Positions 28,271 to 37,867 of a DNA stretch of 64,000 nucleotides are shown one piece after another. The position numbers were made by a program, and so were the translations under genes. The stretch's first letter is position 1; each line of letters starts with the position of its first letter. Origin of the DNA: Mycobacterium terramassiliense (GTDB taxonomy: Bacteria; Actinomycetota; Actinomycetes; Mycobacteriales; Mycobacteriaceae); the NCBI RefSeq assembly GCF_900157385.1, contig NZ_LT717700.1:829818-893817 (forward strand), read 5' to 3'. The notes beneath the pieces were generated by a model. It was not told where the DNA came from, did no database searches, and saw only the letters and a program-made list of their open reading frames with translations.

Positions 28271-29170
28271 ATGACCGAACCAGGCGCTGCCCGTGTGGCG
28301 GTCTACCTCGACTTCGACAACATCGTGATCTCGCGGTACGACCAGGTGAATGGGCGTAACTCGTTCCAGCGGGACAAGGCCATCGGACTCGAGAAGCATC
28401 CCGAACGGCGGGCCCGCGCCACCGTCGACGTCGGGGCGATCATCGACTTCGCATCCTCGTTCGGGACGCTGGTGCTCACCCGCGCCTACGCGGACTGGTC
28501 GGCGGACGTCAATGCGGGGTATCGCGGACAGCTGGTCGCCCGCGCGGTCGACCTGGTGCAACTGTTCCCGGCGGCGGCCTACGGCAAGAACGGCGCCGAC
28601 ATCCGCCTGGCCGTCGACGCGGTCGAGGACATGTTCCGGCTGCCCGATCTCACCCACGTGGTGGTCGTGGCGGGCGACTCCGACTACATCCCGCTGGCGC
28701 AGCGCTGTAAGCGGCTCGGCCGGTACGTGGTGGGCATCGGGGTGGCCGGCTCGTCGAGCCGGGCGCTGGCGGCCGCCTGCGACGACTTCGTCATCTACGA
28801 TGCGCTGCCGGGAGTCCCGGTGCTCGAGTCCGCACCGCCGACGGCCGACGCCGACGCCGACGCCGAGCCGAGGCGGCGGGCCGGGCGCACCAAGCCGGAC
28901 AAGCGCGAGGAGCCGGAGGAGGCACCCGACCCCCAGGTCACCGCGACTGCGCTGCTGACGCGCGCGCTGCAGATCGGTCTCGAGAAGGACGACGTCGACT
29001 GGCTGCACAACTCGGCGGTGAAGGCGCAGATGAAGCGGATGGACCCGTCCTTCAGCGAGAAGTCGTTGGGTTTCAAGTCATTCAGCGATTTCCTGCGGTC
29101 GCGGTCGGACGTCGTCGAATTGGACGAGAGCTCGACGACCCGGATGGTGCGGCTGCGCGCAGCGGACTGA
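28271..29170 (+). CDS. NYN-domain ribonuclease with C-terminal LOTUS/OST-HTH domain
   Basis: This 299-residue protein has an N-terminal NYN (LabA/DUF88, PIN-like) nuclease domain. Its acidic residues are visible in VAVYLDFDNIVI, KNGADIRLAVDAVED and VVVAGDSDYIPLA. A charged linker (about 190-225, rich in Ala-Asp and Arg/Lys/Glu) leads to a C-terminal winged-helix LOTUS/OST-HTH domain (about 228-298) containing FSEKSLGFKSFSDFLRS. This pairing is known in bacteria and eukaryotes and is associated with RNA recognition plus cleavage; the bacterial targets are unknown. It lies between the flavin monooxygenase and an MFS gene, each with short gaps. Confidence 0.86.
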   Translation: MTEPGAARVAVYLDFDNIVISRYDQVNGRNSFQRDKAIGLEKHPERRARATVDVGAIIDFASSFGTLVLTRAYADWSADVNAGYRGQLVARAVDLVQLFPAAAYGKNGADIRLAVDAVEDMFRLPDLTHVVVVAGDSDYIPLAQRCKRLGRYVVGIGVAGSSSRALAAACDDFVIYDALPGVPVLESAPPTADADADAEPRRRAGRTKPDKREEPEEAPDPQVTATALLTRALQIGLEKDDVDWLHNSAVKAQMKRMDPSFSEKSLGFKSFSDFLRSRSDVVELDESSTTRMVRLRAAD

Positions 29171-29193
29171 GCGTCTCCCCTACGCTGACGACC

Positions 29194-30396
29194 GTGACAC
29201 AGGAAGTCCTCCGGCCGGGGCGCTCGTGGCCCCCTTGGCTCACCCGCAACGTTCGGGTGCTCTCCGGGGTCTCGTTCCTGCAGGACACCGCCAGTGAGCT
29301 GTTGTATCCGCTGTTGCCGATCTACCTCACGGCCGTGCTGGGCGCGCCCGCGTCCGTGGTGGGAGCGGTCGAGGGGGTGGCCGAGGGCGCGGCCTCGCTG
29401 ACCAAGCTCGCCTCGGGCCCGCTGGGTGACAGATTCCAGCGGCGCCCGCTGATCGCCGCCGGTTACGGCATGGCGGCGCTCGGCAAGGTGATCATCGCGG
29501 TGGCCGCGGCGTGGCCGGGCGTGCTGGCGGGGCGCGTCGTGGACCGGCTCGGCAAGGGCATCCGGGGCGCGCCGCGCGACGCGCTGCTGGTCGACGATGT
29601 GGACGAGGCTTTGCGCGGCCGGGCTTTCGGCTTCCACCGCGCGATGGACACGTTGGGCGCCGTCGTTGGTCCGCTGCTCGGGCTGGCGGGCTACGAGCTG
29701 CTCGACCACCGAATCCCGCCGCTGCTGTATGTCGCGATCGTGCCGGCAGTGCTGAGCGTGGCACTGGTTTTTTTGGTGCGCGAGCGCGGCCGTCACGGCC
29801 CGCGGCCGCAGCGGCAGTCCCTGTGGGCCGGCGCGCGCGCGTTGCCGCGGCCGTACTGGCGGGTGACCGCACTGCTCGTGGCCTTCAGCGTGGTGAATTT
29901 TCCCGACGCGCTGTTGCTGTTGCGGCTCAACGAGATTGGCTTCTCGGTCGCTCAGGTGATTCTCGCGTACGTCGGATACAACGCGGTGTACGCCCTGTCC
30001 AGCTACCCGGCCGGGTCGCTCGCCGACCGCGTCGGCCGACCGGCCTTGTTCGGGATCGGCCTGGCGTTCTTCGCGATCGGCTACACCGGGCTGGGGCTGA
30101 CCACCGACATCGTGACGGCCTGGCTGCTGATCGGCGCGTACGGTTTGTTCACCGGGTGCACCGACGGCGTCGGGAAGGCTTGGATTTCCGGGCTGGTCGG
30201 CCGGGAGCATCAGGCCAGCGCGCAGGGCGTTTTCCAGGCCGGCACCGGCCTGGCCGTCCTGGTGGCGGGGTTGTGGGCGGGCTTCCTGTGGGGTCCGAAC
30301 GGCCAACTGCCGCTGCTCATTTCGGGAATTGCGGGCGGCGTGTTCGCGGTCTTGCTGATCGGCTCACTGCTGGTCCGTGGTGCTCGACACGGCTAA
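29194..30396 (+). CDS. Major facilitator superfamily transporter
   Basis: This 400-residue protein has the 12 predicted membrane segments of an MFS carrier. The loop between segments 2 and 3 reads ASGPLGDRFQRRP, the MFS motif A (G-x-x-x-D-R-x-x-R-R). The second half has the matching YPAGSLADRVGRPALFG. RVVDRLGKGIRGAPRDALLVDD is a feature of a subgroup of bacterial drug or metabolite exporters. The GTG start is close behind the NYN gene (23 bases). The substrate is not predictable. It converges on the CYP135B1-like gene with a four-base tail overlap. Confidence 0.85.
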   Translation: MTQEVLRPGRSWPPWLTRNVRVLSGVSFLQDTASELLYPLLPIYLTAVLGAPASVVGAVEGVAEGAASLTKLASGPLGDRFQRRPLIAAGYGMAALGKVIIAVAAAWPGVLAGRVVDRLGKGIRGAPRDALLVDDVDEALRGRAFGFHRAMDTLGAVVGPLLGLAGYELLDHRIPPLLYVAIVPAVLSVALVFLVRERGRHGPRPQRQSLWAGARALPRPYWRVTALLVAFSVVNFPDALLLLRLNEIGFSVAQVILAYVGYNAVYALSSYPAGSLADRVGRPALFGIGLAFFAIGYTGLGLTTDIVTAWLLIGAYGLFTGCTDGVGKAWISGLVGREHQASAQGVFQAGTGLAVLVAGLWAGFLWGPNGQLPLLISGIAGGVFAVLLIGSLLVRGARHG

Positions 30397-31754
30397 CCGC
30401 CCGCGGCCGCCCGGTGGCTCGTGGTCGCCGTTGCGACGTCTCGCGTCGCCGCCACGGTGATGCGCGCGCCGCGGCGCGGCACCAGGATGACGTGCTTGAG
30501 CTTCTGCCGTTCGCCGGTCGCGGTGGTGGTGCTCAGCTCGACCCGGCGCAGGATCTCGCGCAACACCACGCGCATCTCGACCATGGCGAACCCGGCCCCG
30601 AGGCAGCGTCGGTTGCCGCCGCCGAACGGAAACCACGTCGCCGGGCCCAGCGTGGCGCCCACCATCCGATCCGGGTCGAACCGGTCGGCATCGGGATACA
30701 CGGCGTCGCTGCCGTGCACGAGCACCATGCCGGGCGCCACCAAGACCCCGGCCGGCAGGCGGTAGCCGGCCAACTCGACGGGCTCGGTGAGCACGCGGCC
30801 CACGTCGAACACCGGCGGCCGGACCCGCAACGTCTCCTTCGCCACCGCGTCGAGATACTCGTCGCCGGCCGGGTCGCCCGCCGCACTGGTTTCGGCCGCC
30901 CGCACCGCCTTGGCCAACACGTCCGGGTGGCGGGTCAGCCGTTCCAGCGCCCAGGACAGTCCGGTGGCGGTGGTGTCGTGCCCGGCCACCAACAGCGTGA
31001 TGAGCTGATCGCGCAGTTCGCGGTCGGACATTTCGCCGTCGCGCACCAGCATCGCCAGCACGGCGGTGCTGGTGGCCAGATTTGGGTCGGCACGACGGTC
31101 GGCGATTTCCGCGTAGAGCAGGCGGTCGGCCGCCGCGATTCGACGCCGCAGTCCCCGCCACGGCCAGTGGCGCAGCAGCTTCGGGTTCACCAGCGCGGCC
31201 GTCGCCCACGGACCGACCTTGAGCAATCGCGGCATGACCTCACGCAGCGCGGCGAGCCGGGCCGGGTCCGTGGCGCCGATGACCGTCCGCAGAATCACCT
31301 CGAGCGTGATCTCGGACATCTTGGGCAGCGCCGCGAAGCGTCTGCCCACCGGCCACCCGGCGATGTTCTCCGCGGCGATCTCGGCCATCAGCCCGGCTTG
31401 GCGCGCGACCGCCTCTCGATGGAAGGGCGCCGACATCAGGCGACGCCGCTCGGCATGCGCGCGGTCGTCGATCACCAATATCGAGGTGTCGCCGAGCAAC
31501 CCGCTCAATAGCGAATTCGCTTCGCCGGCATGGAAGACGCGCGGGTCACCGGCGAACACCGTCTTGATATCGGCGGGATCGGCCAAATACACCAGGGTGC
31601 CGATCGACGCGATCCGGAGCGTGAAAATGCTGCCGTAGCGGCGTGCACAGGCGGCCACAAACCGCGGACCCCCGCGCAAGCTCAACGCCGCCTGCATCCA
31701 CCCGGGAAGCCGGGGCCCGGGCGGAAGCGCGGTGGGCGTGGCTGTGGCCTGCAA
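30393..31754 (-). CDS. cyp135B1: CYP135B1-like cytochrome P450 (Rv0568-like)
   Basis: This 453-residue P450 matches the M. tuberculosis CYP135B1 pattern along its length: LPPGPRLPGWMQAALSLRGG at the N-terminus, PKMSEITLEVILRTVIGA in the middle, and RRVELSTTTATGERQKLKHVI at the C-terminus. The I-helix has AGHDTTATGLSW, the K-helix ExxR is in AKETLRVRPPVFD, and the haem Cys is in FPFGGGNRRCLGAGFAMVEM. The biological substrate is unknown. The only start codon in the open frame is a TTG, which follows an in-frame stop by seven codons. In M. tuberculosis the gene lies a few genes from yajQ; here about 22 kb of accessory DNA separates them. Confidence 0.87.
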   Translation of the reverse strand: MQATATPTALPPGPRLPGWMQAALSLRGGPRFVAACARRYGSIFTLRIASIGTLVYLADPADIKTVFAGDPRVFHAGEANSLLSGLLGDTSILVIDDRAHAERRRLMSAPFHREAVARQAGLMAEIAAENIAGWPVGRRFAALPKMSEITLEVILRTVIGATDPARLAALREVMPRLLKVGPWATAALVNPKLLRHWPWRGLRRRIAAADRLLYAEIADRRADPNLATSTAVLAMLVRDGEMSDRELRDQLITLLVAGHDTTATGLSWALERLTRHPDVLAKAVRAAETSAAGDPAGDEYLDAVAKETLRVRPPVFDVGRVLTEPVELAGYRLPAGVLVAPGMVLVHGSDAVYPDADRFDPDRMVGATLGPATWFPFGGGNRRCLGAGFAMVEMRVVLREILRRVELSTTTATGERQKLKHVILVPRRGARITVAATRDVATATTSHRAAAGG

Positions 31755-31974
31755 ACGTTCGATGCCCCAATTCTACGGCCGGACGCGGTCGCGGCGAATC
31801 CCGCGCGCGTTGGTCGATGCGATCGCCGCGGCAATGAGTCGCCCGCAAGGCCGTCGCCCGAGTGGCTGAACATTTTTGCGTATATGTATGGCGAGAATGC
31901 GTAGCGAGCCCGACATCGTTGACAGTCACCGAGCCTGGCCATACGGTGTGTGAAAGTTGTCGCGAGGAGAGGTC

Positions 31975-33204
31975 ATGACCGTCGGTGCCGCTCCCACAAG
32001 CGTTTTCGATGCCGATCTGCCGACGCTGGAGTACGCCGCCGAGGAAACCCCCGCCGCGGTCTATCCCCGGCTGCAAGCGGCGCAACGGCAGGCTCCCGTC
32101 GCGATGGGGCCGTTCGGCCCCGAGGTGCTGTCCTACCGCCTGGTGCGTTCCGTGCTGCGCGACCCCCGGTTCCAGATCCCGCCCGGACTGAACATGCTCA
32201 GCCAGGGCATCAGTTCGGGCCCGCTGTGGGACAAGGTGGTCAACAGCCTGTTGTGCATGGAGGGCGACACCCACCAGCGGGTGCGCGGCCTGGCCTCGAA
32301 GGCGTTCACGCCGCGGGCGACGCTGCGCCTGCACGACACCATGGTCGCCGTGATGAACGAACTGGTCGATCAGATCGCGGCCGCGGGCCGCTGCGACGTC
32401 GTCACCGACCTGGCCCGCCCCTACCCGGTCCCGATCATCTGCGCGTTGCTGGGCGCGCCACGCGAGGATTGGCAACGGTTTTCCGCGTGGGCGGACGACG
32501 TCTTCAAGGCCTTCAGCTTCACCGTCGACCTCCGCGACGTCGAGCCGGTCGTGATGCACGCCTGGGGCGAACTCGACGACTACGTCGACGACATGATCGC
32601 CCGGCGCCGCCACAGCCTCACCGACGACCTGCTGTCCGACCTGATTCGCGCCGAGGACGACGGCGATCGGCTCAGCGCCTCCGAACTGCGCATGATGGCG
32701 GGCGGCCTGCTGCTGGCCGGCACGGACACCACCCGCAACCAGGTGGCCGCGTCGGTGCATGTCCTCTGCGAGCACCCGGAGCAATGGGGATTGCTCAAGG
32801 AGCAGCCCGAGCTGGCGATGCGCGCCGTCGAGGAGACCATGCGCCACTCGCCGATCGCGTGCGGGACCCTTCGCCTGCTGGCCGAGGACGCCGAACTCGA
32901 CGGCTACCTTTTCCCCGCCGGCACGACCGTCTTGGTGAATACCGCCGCGGCCAACCGTGATCCGTCGGTCTACGACGACCCCGACCGCGTCGACATCACG
33001 CGCGACGGGGCGCCCCCGATCCTGACCTTCGGCGGCGGCGTGCACTACTGCCTGGGCGCCAACCTCGCCCGGCGCGAGATCGCCGAAGCGCTGAACGTCA
33101 TCGCGAGCCGGCTGTTGAATCCGCGCACCGCCGGACCGGTTCCGTGGAAGCCGATGGTGAGCCTGAGCGGCCCGACGAGCCTGCCCATCGAGTTCGACAC
33201 GTAG
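31975..33204 (+). CDS. Cytochrome P450 (class I, family not assigned)
   Basis: This 409-residue soluble P450 has the I-helix motif LLAGTDTTRNQVAAS, the K-helix ExxR in AVEETMRHSP, and the haem-binding LTFGGGVHYCLGANLARREIAE. It starts at an ATG with GAGGAGAGG upstream; a TTG six codons earlier is less likely. The order of elements and length fit actinobacterial class I P450s using ferredoxin, and no ferredoxin gene is adjacent. I could not tie it to a named CYP family. It is not part of the M. tuberculosis gene order around cyp135B1 that I recall, so it is accessory. Confidence 0.87.
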   Translation: MTVGAAPTSVFDADLPTLEYAAEETPAAVYPRLQAAQRQAPVAMGPFGPEVLSYRLVRSVLRDPRFQIPPGLNMLSQGISSGPLWDKVVNSLLCMEGDTHQRVRGLASKAFTPRATLRLHDTMVAVMNELVDQIAAAGRCDVVTDLARPYPVPIICALLGAPREDWQRFSAWADDVFKAFSFTVDLRDVEPVVMHAWGELDDYVDDMIARRRHSLTDDLLSDLIRAEDDGDRLSASELRMMAGGLLLAGTDTTRNQVAASVHVLCEHPEQWGLLKEQPELAMRAVEETMRHSPIACGTLRLLAEDAELDGYLFPAGTTVLVNTAAANRDPSVYDDPDRVDITRDGAPPILTFGGGVHYCLGANLARREIAEALNVIASRLLNPRTAGPVPWKPMVSLSGPTSLPIEFDT

Positions 33205-33237
33205 CCGCCCACGCGGCGGGTGATGAAGGATGGTGCG

Positions 33238-34971
33238 GTGATCCTCGCCGTCGACCTCGGCAAGACGTCCTGCCGGGCCGCGGCGGGCGGCCGGCGGGCC
33301 GAGGGGCCGGGCGCGCCGGGGCTGACGACGCCCGGCGGCGTGCGCGCCGCGGAGGCGGCGATCCTGGCCGCGGCTGGCGAATTGACGCGCGAGCTGGGCC
33401 CGGTCGATGAGGTGATCGTTGGCGCCGCCGGGGCGCTGGCGGCGCCGGACGCGGCGCGCGAGCTGGGCAATGCTCTGCTGGCCGCGCTGCGCGCCGAGCG
33501 CGTCGCGGTGACCAGCGACGCCGTTACCGCGCATGCGGGCGCGCTGGGCGGGCGGCCGGGGATCGTGCTGATCGCGGGCACCGGCGTCGTCGCGCTCGCC
33601 CTCGGCGCGGACGGCGCGCTGCGGACCGCCGACGGCTGGGGCCCGTGGCTCGGCGACGAGGGCGGCGGTGCGTGGATCGGCGCCGCGGGGTTGCGTGCGG
33701 CGCTGCGCGCCCGCGACGGCCGCGGCCCGTCCACCACGCTGCTCGACGCCGCCCGCGCGCGCTTCGGCGCGCCGGCCACCTGGCCCGCGCAACTCAACTC
33801 CGCCGCCGCGCTCGCATCCTTCGCGCCCGACGTGCTCGCCGCGACCGGCGACGCCGCGGCCCGGGCGATCGTGGACGCCGCCGCCGCCGCGCTCGCCGCG
33901 ACCGCTCGCGCGGCCGGGGACGGCCCGGTGGCGATGGTCGGCGGGCTGGCCGGAGTCGAGGCGCTGCGCGAGCGGCTCGACCTCGTCCCGGCCGCCGGCG
34001 ATGCGCTGGACGGCGCGCTGCGGCTGGGGGCGATCCACGAGCCGCACGTGATCCGCGTGCGCGCCGGCCCGCAAGCCCTTGCCCCGCACGGCCTCGACGC
34101 GCTAGCCACCGAGGCCTCCCGACCGGACCTGGACGATCTGGACGCGCGGCCGATCGGCGAGGTGGTCGCGCTGCTCGTCGCCGCCGAGGGCGAGGCGCAC
34201 CGCGCGGTGGTCGCGGCGGTTCCGCGGATCGCGGCGGCGGCCGAGGCGATCGCCGCGCGGCTCGAGCGGGGCGGCCGCCTGTTCTACGCCGGCGCCGGCA
34301 CGCCCGGGCGCCTCGGCGTTCTCGACGCGGCCGAGTGTGCGCCGACGTTCGGCACCGACCGCGTGCGCGGCGTGATCGCCGGCGGCGCGGCGGCGCTGAC
34401 CGAGGCCATCGAGGGGGCCGAAGACCGGTTCGACCCAACCGATCTCGCCGACCTGGCCGCCGCGGACGCGCTCGTCGGGATCACGGCGTCGGGCCGCACA
34501 CCGTACGTGCTCGGCGCGCTCCAGCACGCCCGGGCGGTGGGCGCGCTGACCGTCGCGATCGTCAACAACCCGGGCAGCGAGGCGTCTGCCGACGTGGTGA
34601 TCGAGTTGCTGACCGGGCCGGAGGTGCTCGCCGGCTCCACCCGGCTGACGGCCGGGACCGCCCAGAAGGTCGTGCTCAACGCGCTCTCGACGAGCGCGAT
34701 GATCGCGCTCGGCCGGGCCTACGGGCCGCGCATGGTCGACGTGCGCGCGACCAACGCGAAGCTGCGCCGCCGCGCGGTGCGGATCGTCCGCGACGCGGCC
34801 GGCGTCGACGAACAGGCCGCGGCCGGCGCGCTGGCCGCCGCGGGCGGTCACGCCAAGACCGCCATCGTCGCGCTGCTCGCGGGCGTCGACGCGGCCGAGG
34901 CCGCCGTGCGGCTCGACCGGGCGCGCGGACACGTGCGGGCCGCGCTGCGGCCTCAGCGCAGCGGGGGCTGA
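33238..34971 (+). CDS. Fused amino-sugar kinase (BadF/BadG type) and MurNAc-6-phosphate etherase (MurQ)
   Basis: This 577-residue two-domain enzyme appears to combine two steps of peptidoglycan amino-sugar recycling. Residues 1 to about 275 are a BadF/BadG/N-acetylglucosamine kinase-like ATPase (LAVDLGKTSCRAAAGG phosphate loop, IAGTGVVALAL, WGPWLGDEGGGAWIG). Residues about 290-577 are MurQ, which cleaves the lactyl ether of MurNAc-6-phosphate. They contain GAGTPGRLGVLDAAECAPTFG and EGAEDRF with the two catalytic glutamates, ITASGRTPYVLGAL, and ATNAKLRRRA. The usual GAGTSGRLG has Pro for Ser. The start is uncertain: the GTG at 33238 has AAGGA seven bases upstream, while an ATG at 33223 has poor spacing. 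The DNA is unusually Ala/GC-rich, and MurQ is not part of the core mycobacterial set, so transfer is likely. Confidence 0.88.
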   Translation: MILAVDLGKTSCRAAAGGRRAEGPGAPGLTTPGGVRAAEAAILAAAGELTRELGPVDEVIVGAAGALAAPDAARELGNALLAALRAERVAVTSDAVTAHAGALGGRPGIVLIAGTGVVALALGADGALRTADGWGPWLGDEGGGAWIGAAGLRAALRARDGRGPSTTLLDAARARFGAPATWPAQLNSAAALASFAPDVLAATGDAAARAIVDAAAAALAATARAAGDGPVAMVGGLAGVEALRERLDLVPAAGDALDGALRLGAIHEPHVIRVRAGPQALAPHGLDALATEASRPDLDDLDARPIGEVVALLVAAEGEAHRAVVAAVPRIAAAAEAIAARLERGGRLFYAGAGTPGRLGVLDAAECAPTFGTDRVRGVIAGGAAALTEAIEGAEDRFDPTDLADLAAADALVGITASGRTPYVLGALQHARAVGALTVAIVNNPGSEASADVVIELLTGPEVLAGSTRLTAGTAQKVVLNALSTSAMIALGRAYGPRMVDVRATNAKLRRRAVRIVRDAAGVDEQAAAGALAAAGGHAKTAIVALLAGVDAAEAAVRLDRARGHVRAALRPQRSGG

Positions 34972-36395
34972 ACCGACGACCACGGATGGGCCGATTCCAG
35001 TTGCGCGGCAACGCGAATGAGCACGTCCTCGCGCCCGTACGCGGCGACGAGCTGAACCCCGATGGGCAGACCGTCGGCGCTGCGGTGCAGGGGCAGGCTG
35101 ATCGCCGGCTGCCCACTCATGTTGAACGGCGGGGTGAACACGGCGAACCGCCCGGCGCGGCGCATCGGCGCGTTCGGGTCGCCGGGATCGTTCTCGAATT
35201 CCGTGAGCGGCAGCGGCGGTTCGGCCAGGGTCGGCGTGAGCAGCAAATCCCAGCCGTCGGCCCACCACCCCTGCAGCTCCCGGCGGAAGGCCCATCCCGC
35301 CGCCTGGGCCGCCGCGTAGTCGAGGGCCGCCAGCCGCTTCGCGTGCCGGACGAGCGCCCAGTTCACCGGCTCGAGGTCGTCCTCCGTCAGCTCCCGTCCG
35401 AGCGTCTCGCCGAACCCGCGGGCCGCCATCGCCGTCTGCGTCGCCCACATCGCCATGAACCTGGGGGTCAGCGACGTGTCGGCGAGGCACGCCGGCCAGG
35501 CCGGCTCGACGGCATGGCCGAGCCCCTCCAGCATCGAGGCCGCGGCGCGCGCCGCCGCGGCGCAGTCGCCGTGCAGGAAGTCGCCGCGCGGGTGCACGTC
35601 GAGCAGCCCGATGCGCAACCGGCCAGGATCGGCGCCGACCTCCTCGGTGTAGGGCCGCCGCGGCGCCGGCGCGATGACGGAGTCGCCGACACCGGGGCCG
35701 CGGACGGCGTCGAGCAGTCGTGCCGTGTCGCGCACCGTGCGGCTGACGCCCAGTTCGACCCCCAGCCCGGACTCGGAGCGGGCCGGGCCGACCGTGATCC
35801 TGCCCTGGCTGGGCTTGAGCCCCACCAGCCCGCAGCACGACGCCGGGATCCTGATGCTGCCGCCGCCGTCCGAGGCGTTGGCGAACGGGACCATGCCGGC
35901 GGCGACCGCGGCGGCGGCGCCGCCGCTGGACCCGCCCGGCGTGCGATCGAGCGCCCACGGGTTGCGGGTGGCTCCCCAGGCCACCGGTTGGGTGGTGGGC
36001 AGGGTGCCCAGCTCGGGGCTGTTGGTCCGCCCGGCGATCACCAGGCCGGCCGCCTTGAATCGAGCGACCAGCGTCGTGTCGGCGGTGTCGCGGATGGCCG
36101 CCTGTTTCAGCGCGACGTTGCCGTTGGACAGGGTCTGACCGGCGAAGCTCGTATAGAGGTCCTTGAGCAGGAACGGGACGCCGCGAAACGGGCCGTCGGG
36201 CAGGTCGGGGCCGGCCGCCACGGATCGGGCGTGGTCGAACCACTCGATGACGACCGCGTTCAGCGCCGGGTTGGACCGCTCGATCCGCTCGATCGCCGCC
36301 TCGAGCAGTTCACCGGGTGTGACCTCGCCCTTGGCCACCAGCTCCGCCTGGTCGGTGGCGTCCATCCAGCGGATCTCTTCGGCAAGGCTGCTCAT
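34953..36395 (-). CDS. Amidase (amidase-signature family)
   Basis: This 480-residue amidase-signature enzyme hydrolyses an amide by a Ser-cisSer-Lys triad. The Lys is in VPFLLKDLY. The signature block is WALDRTPGGSSGGAAAAVAAGMVPFANASDGGGSIRIPASC, holding the cis-Ser (in GGSSGG) and the nucleophile Ser (in GGGSIRIP). The rest (PPFNMSGQPAISLPLH and GLPIGVQLVAAYGREDVLIRVAAQLE) matches family ends. The substrate is unknown; several mycobacterial paralogues exist. The ATG chosen is directly before SSLAEEIRW. Its 3' end overlaps the end of the murQ fusion gene by 19 bases in convergent orientation. Confidence 0.9.
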   Translation of the reverse strand: MSSLAEEIRWMDATDQAELVAKGEVTPGELLEAAIERIERSNPALNAVVIEWFDHARSVAAGPDLPDGPFRGVPFLLKDLYTSFAGQTLSNGNVALKQAAIRDTADTTLVARFKAAGLVIAGRTNSPELGTLPTTQPVAWGATRNPWALDRTPGGSSGGAAAAVAAGMVPFANASDGGGSIRIPASCCGLVGLKPSQGRITVGPARSESGLGVELGVSRTVRDTARLLDAVRGPGVGDSVIAPAPRRPYTEEVGADPGRLRIGLLDVHPRGDFLHGDCAAAARAAASMLEGLGHAVEPAWPACLADTSLTPRFMAMWATQTAMAARGFGETLGRELTEDDLEPVNWALVRHAKRLAALDYAAAQAAGWAFRRELQGWWADGWDLLLTPTLAEPPLPLTEFENDPGDPNAPMRRAGRFAVFTPPFNMSGQPAISLPLHRSADGLPIGVQLVAAYGREDVLIRVAAQLESAHPWSSVQPPLR

Positions 36396-36500
36396 GGCTG
36401 ATGTGTACCACGTGTGACCAATACCCCTGGACACAAGTCGCGGTCGGCCCCGGCCCCCCCTACGCTCGTTGGTTACACGAACTTAACGGGGGTTTTGTCG

Positions 36501-37820
36501 ATGGGTGGGTGGACGGGGCTGACTGTGTCCACACTCAGGTTTGCCCTGATCGCGCCGGCCGTCTGCGTCGTCGTCGCATCCTGTTCGGAAACCGTGGGTC
36601 CACCCGCCGCCACCCCGACAACCACGATGTCCACCGCCAGGACGACCGCCCCGTCGGCCGCCGCGCCGCCCCCGGTGACCGGGCCCCTGGAGAAGGACTG
36701 GAAAAGCTACGGCGGAACGGCGTTCTTCGGTTGTCCCGAGAAGTTCTCCCAGAGCAAATCCGTGTTGGAGGACATCCGGCCCAAGGTTTTCGATACGAAG
36801 ACCGGGCAGTACGTGGCGCCCGGCGCCCCGGCGCTCCCCGCCGGCGAGGACGTCACCGGCGGCATCTGCGCGCTCGCGGGGACGGCCGACGACATGAGGG
36901 TCGTCTATGTGCTGACCACCGCCGCCAAGACCACCGCCTACCTCTTCGATCTGAAGACCAGTCAACCGCTGGTGTCCAAAGAGCTGCAGCCGCCGACCCC
37001 CGAGCTGAAGCTGACCGCGCCGAACGAATGGGGCCTGGCCGCGACGGCCTCCGGCGTGGCGTGGGTGAACGCCTTCACCGACGGCCACGGCGCCGCGTCG
37101 CCACCGCGGACCGTCATCCTTTCCGCCGCCGACCTTTCGATGATGTGGAACGACCCGCAGCCGGGCCGCGTGTGGCAGGACGTGCTGGCGTTTCAACGCA
37201 ACACCGATCCCGCCAAGGCGTCGGGGGCCGAACTGCGCCGACCGAGCGGTGAACCGATCTACCAGGACAACGACATTTCGTCCGTCGACGGCGAATTGTC
37301 CGATGGGCCGGACAAATTGGTGAAGATCACGCACCAGGATTCGTCCAACCCCCCCGTGGTCTCGACGATGTTCTATGACCTGAACGCCAAGGCCCTCATC
37401 AAAGTCGGTGATATCGACCGGATTTCGGGCGGCGGGCTGGCCGCCACCCTGTCGGACGGGAAGTTGTTCGTCGATGGCCGCAACTCGGGCAATTCGCAGT
37501 TCGGGTTCGGGGTATGGAACCTGCGAACGCAGCAGTGGGACCTGCTGAAGACGCGCGAGGACGCGACGAAGATGTCGATCGCCAAATTGGCTTTCTTCGA
37601 AAACCACCTCTACATCACCAATGTCGGCAATACGTTCGCCGTCCTCGCCCTGCCCGGCACCGAACCGATCTCGACGATGTGGTCCGTCCGTCCGTTCGCG
37701 CGGATATCGGGCTGGACGCTGGTCTGCCGCGGCGAGAATGCCGCGAACTTGAACGGGGACTGTAAGGACATCGTCATGGTGCAGGACCAGGACGGCCACT
37801 TTCCCGGCCCCTGGTTCTGA
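36501..37820 (+). CDS. Probable lipoprotein with beta-propeller-like domain, unknown function
   Basis: This 439-residue protein has a lipobox VASC with Cys28 after a hydrophobic segment, followed by a Pro/Ala/Thr-rich tether (about 33-60). The remaining 375 residues contain repeating strand-rich blocks with no catalytic motif visible, compatible with a beta-propeller or similar (for example VYVLTTAAKTTAYLFDLKTSQ, FFENHLYITNVGNTFAVLALPG). Five further cysteines lie in the body, among them GTAFFGC and GGIC, possibly forming disulfides. A run of G residues eight bases before the ATG is the ribosome binding site. It resembles other mycobacterial exported proteins of unknown function; no partner is visible. 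Confidence 0.74.
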   Translation: MGGWTGLTVSTLRFALIAPAVCVVVASCSETVGPPAATPTTTMSTARTTAPSAAAPPPVTGPLEKDWKSYGGTAFFGCPEKFSQSKSVLEDIRPKVFDTKTGQYVAPGAPALPAGEDVTGGICALAGTADDMRVVYVLTTAAKTTAYLFDLKTSQPLVSKELQPPTPELKLTAPNEWGLAATASGVAWVNAFTDGHGAASPPRTVILSAADLSMMWNDPQPGRVWQDVLAFQRNTDPAKASGAELRRPSGEPIYQDNDISSVDGELSDGPDKLVKITHQDSSNPPVVSTMFYDLNAKALIKVGDIDRISGGGLAATLSDGKLFVDGRNSGNSQFGFGVWNLRTQQWDLLKTREDATKMSIAKLAFFENHLYITNVGNTFAVLALPGTEPISTMWSVRPFARISGWTLVCRGENAANLNGDCKDIVMVQDQDGHFPGPWF

Positions 37821-37867
37821 ACTTCGAGGCCGACGCGGGTCCCGTAAAGAAACCGGACGCACAGACC

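Noticed and set aside
31546..34089. 847-codon minus-strand frame opposite the second P450 and the MurQ fusion
   Set aside because: It has an Arg-rich composition and no domain, and both real genes on the plus strand have intact signatures.
33645..36401. 918-codon plus-strand frame across the MurQ fusion and amidase
   Set aside because: It crosses two opposing genes in the wrong frame, with an Arg/Pro-rich translation; it is a shadow.
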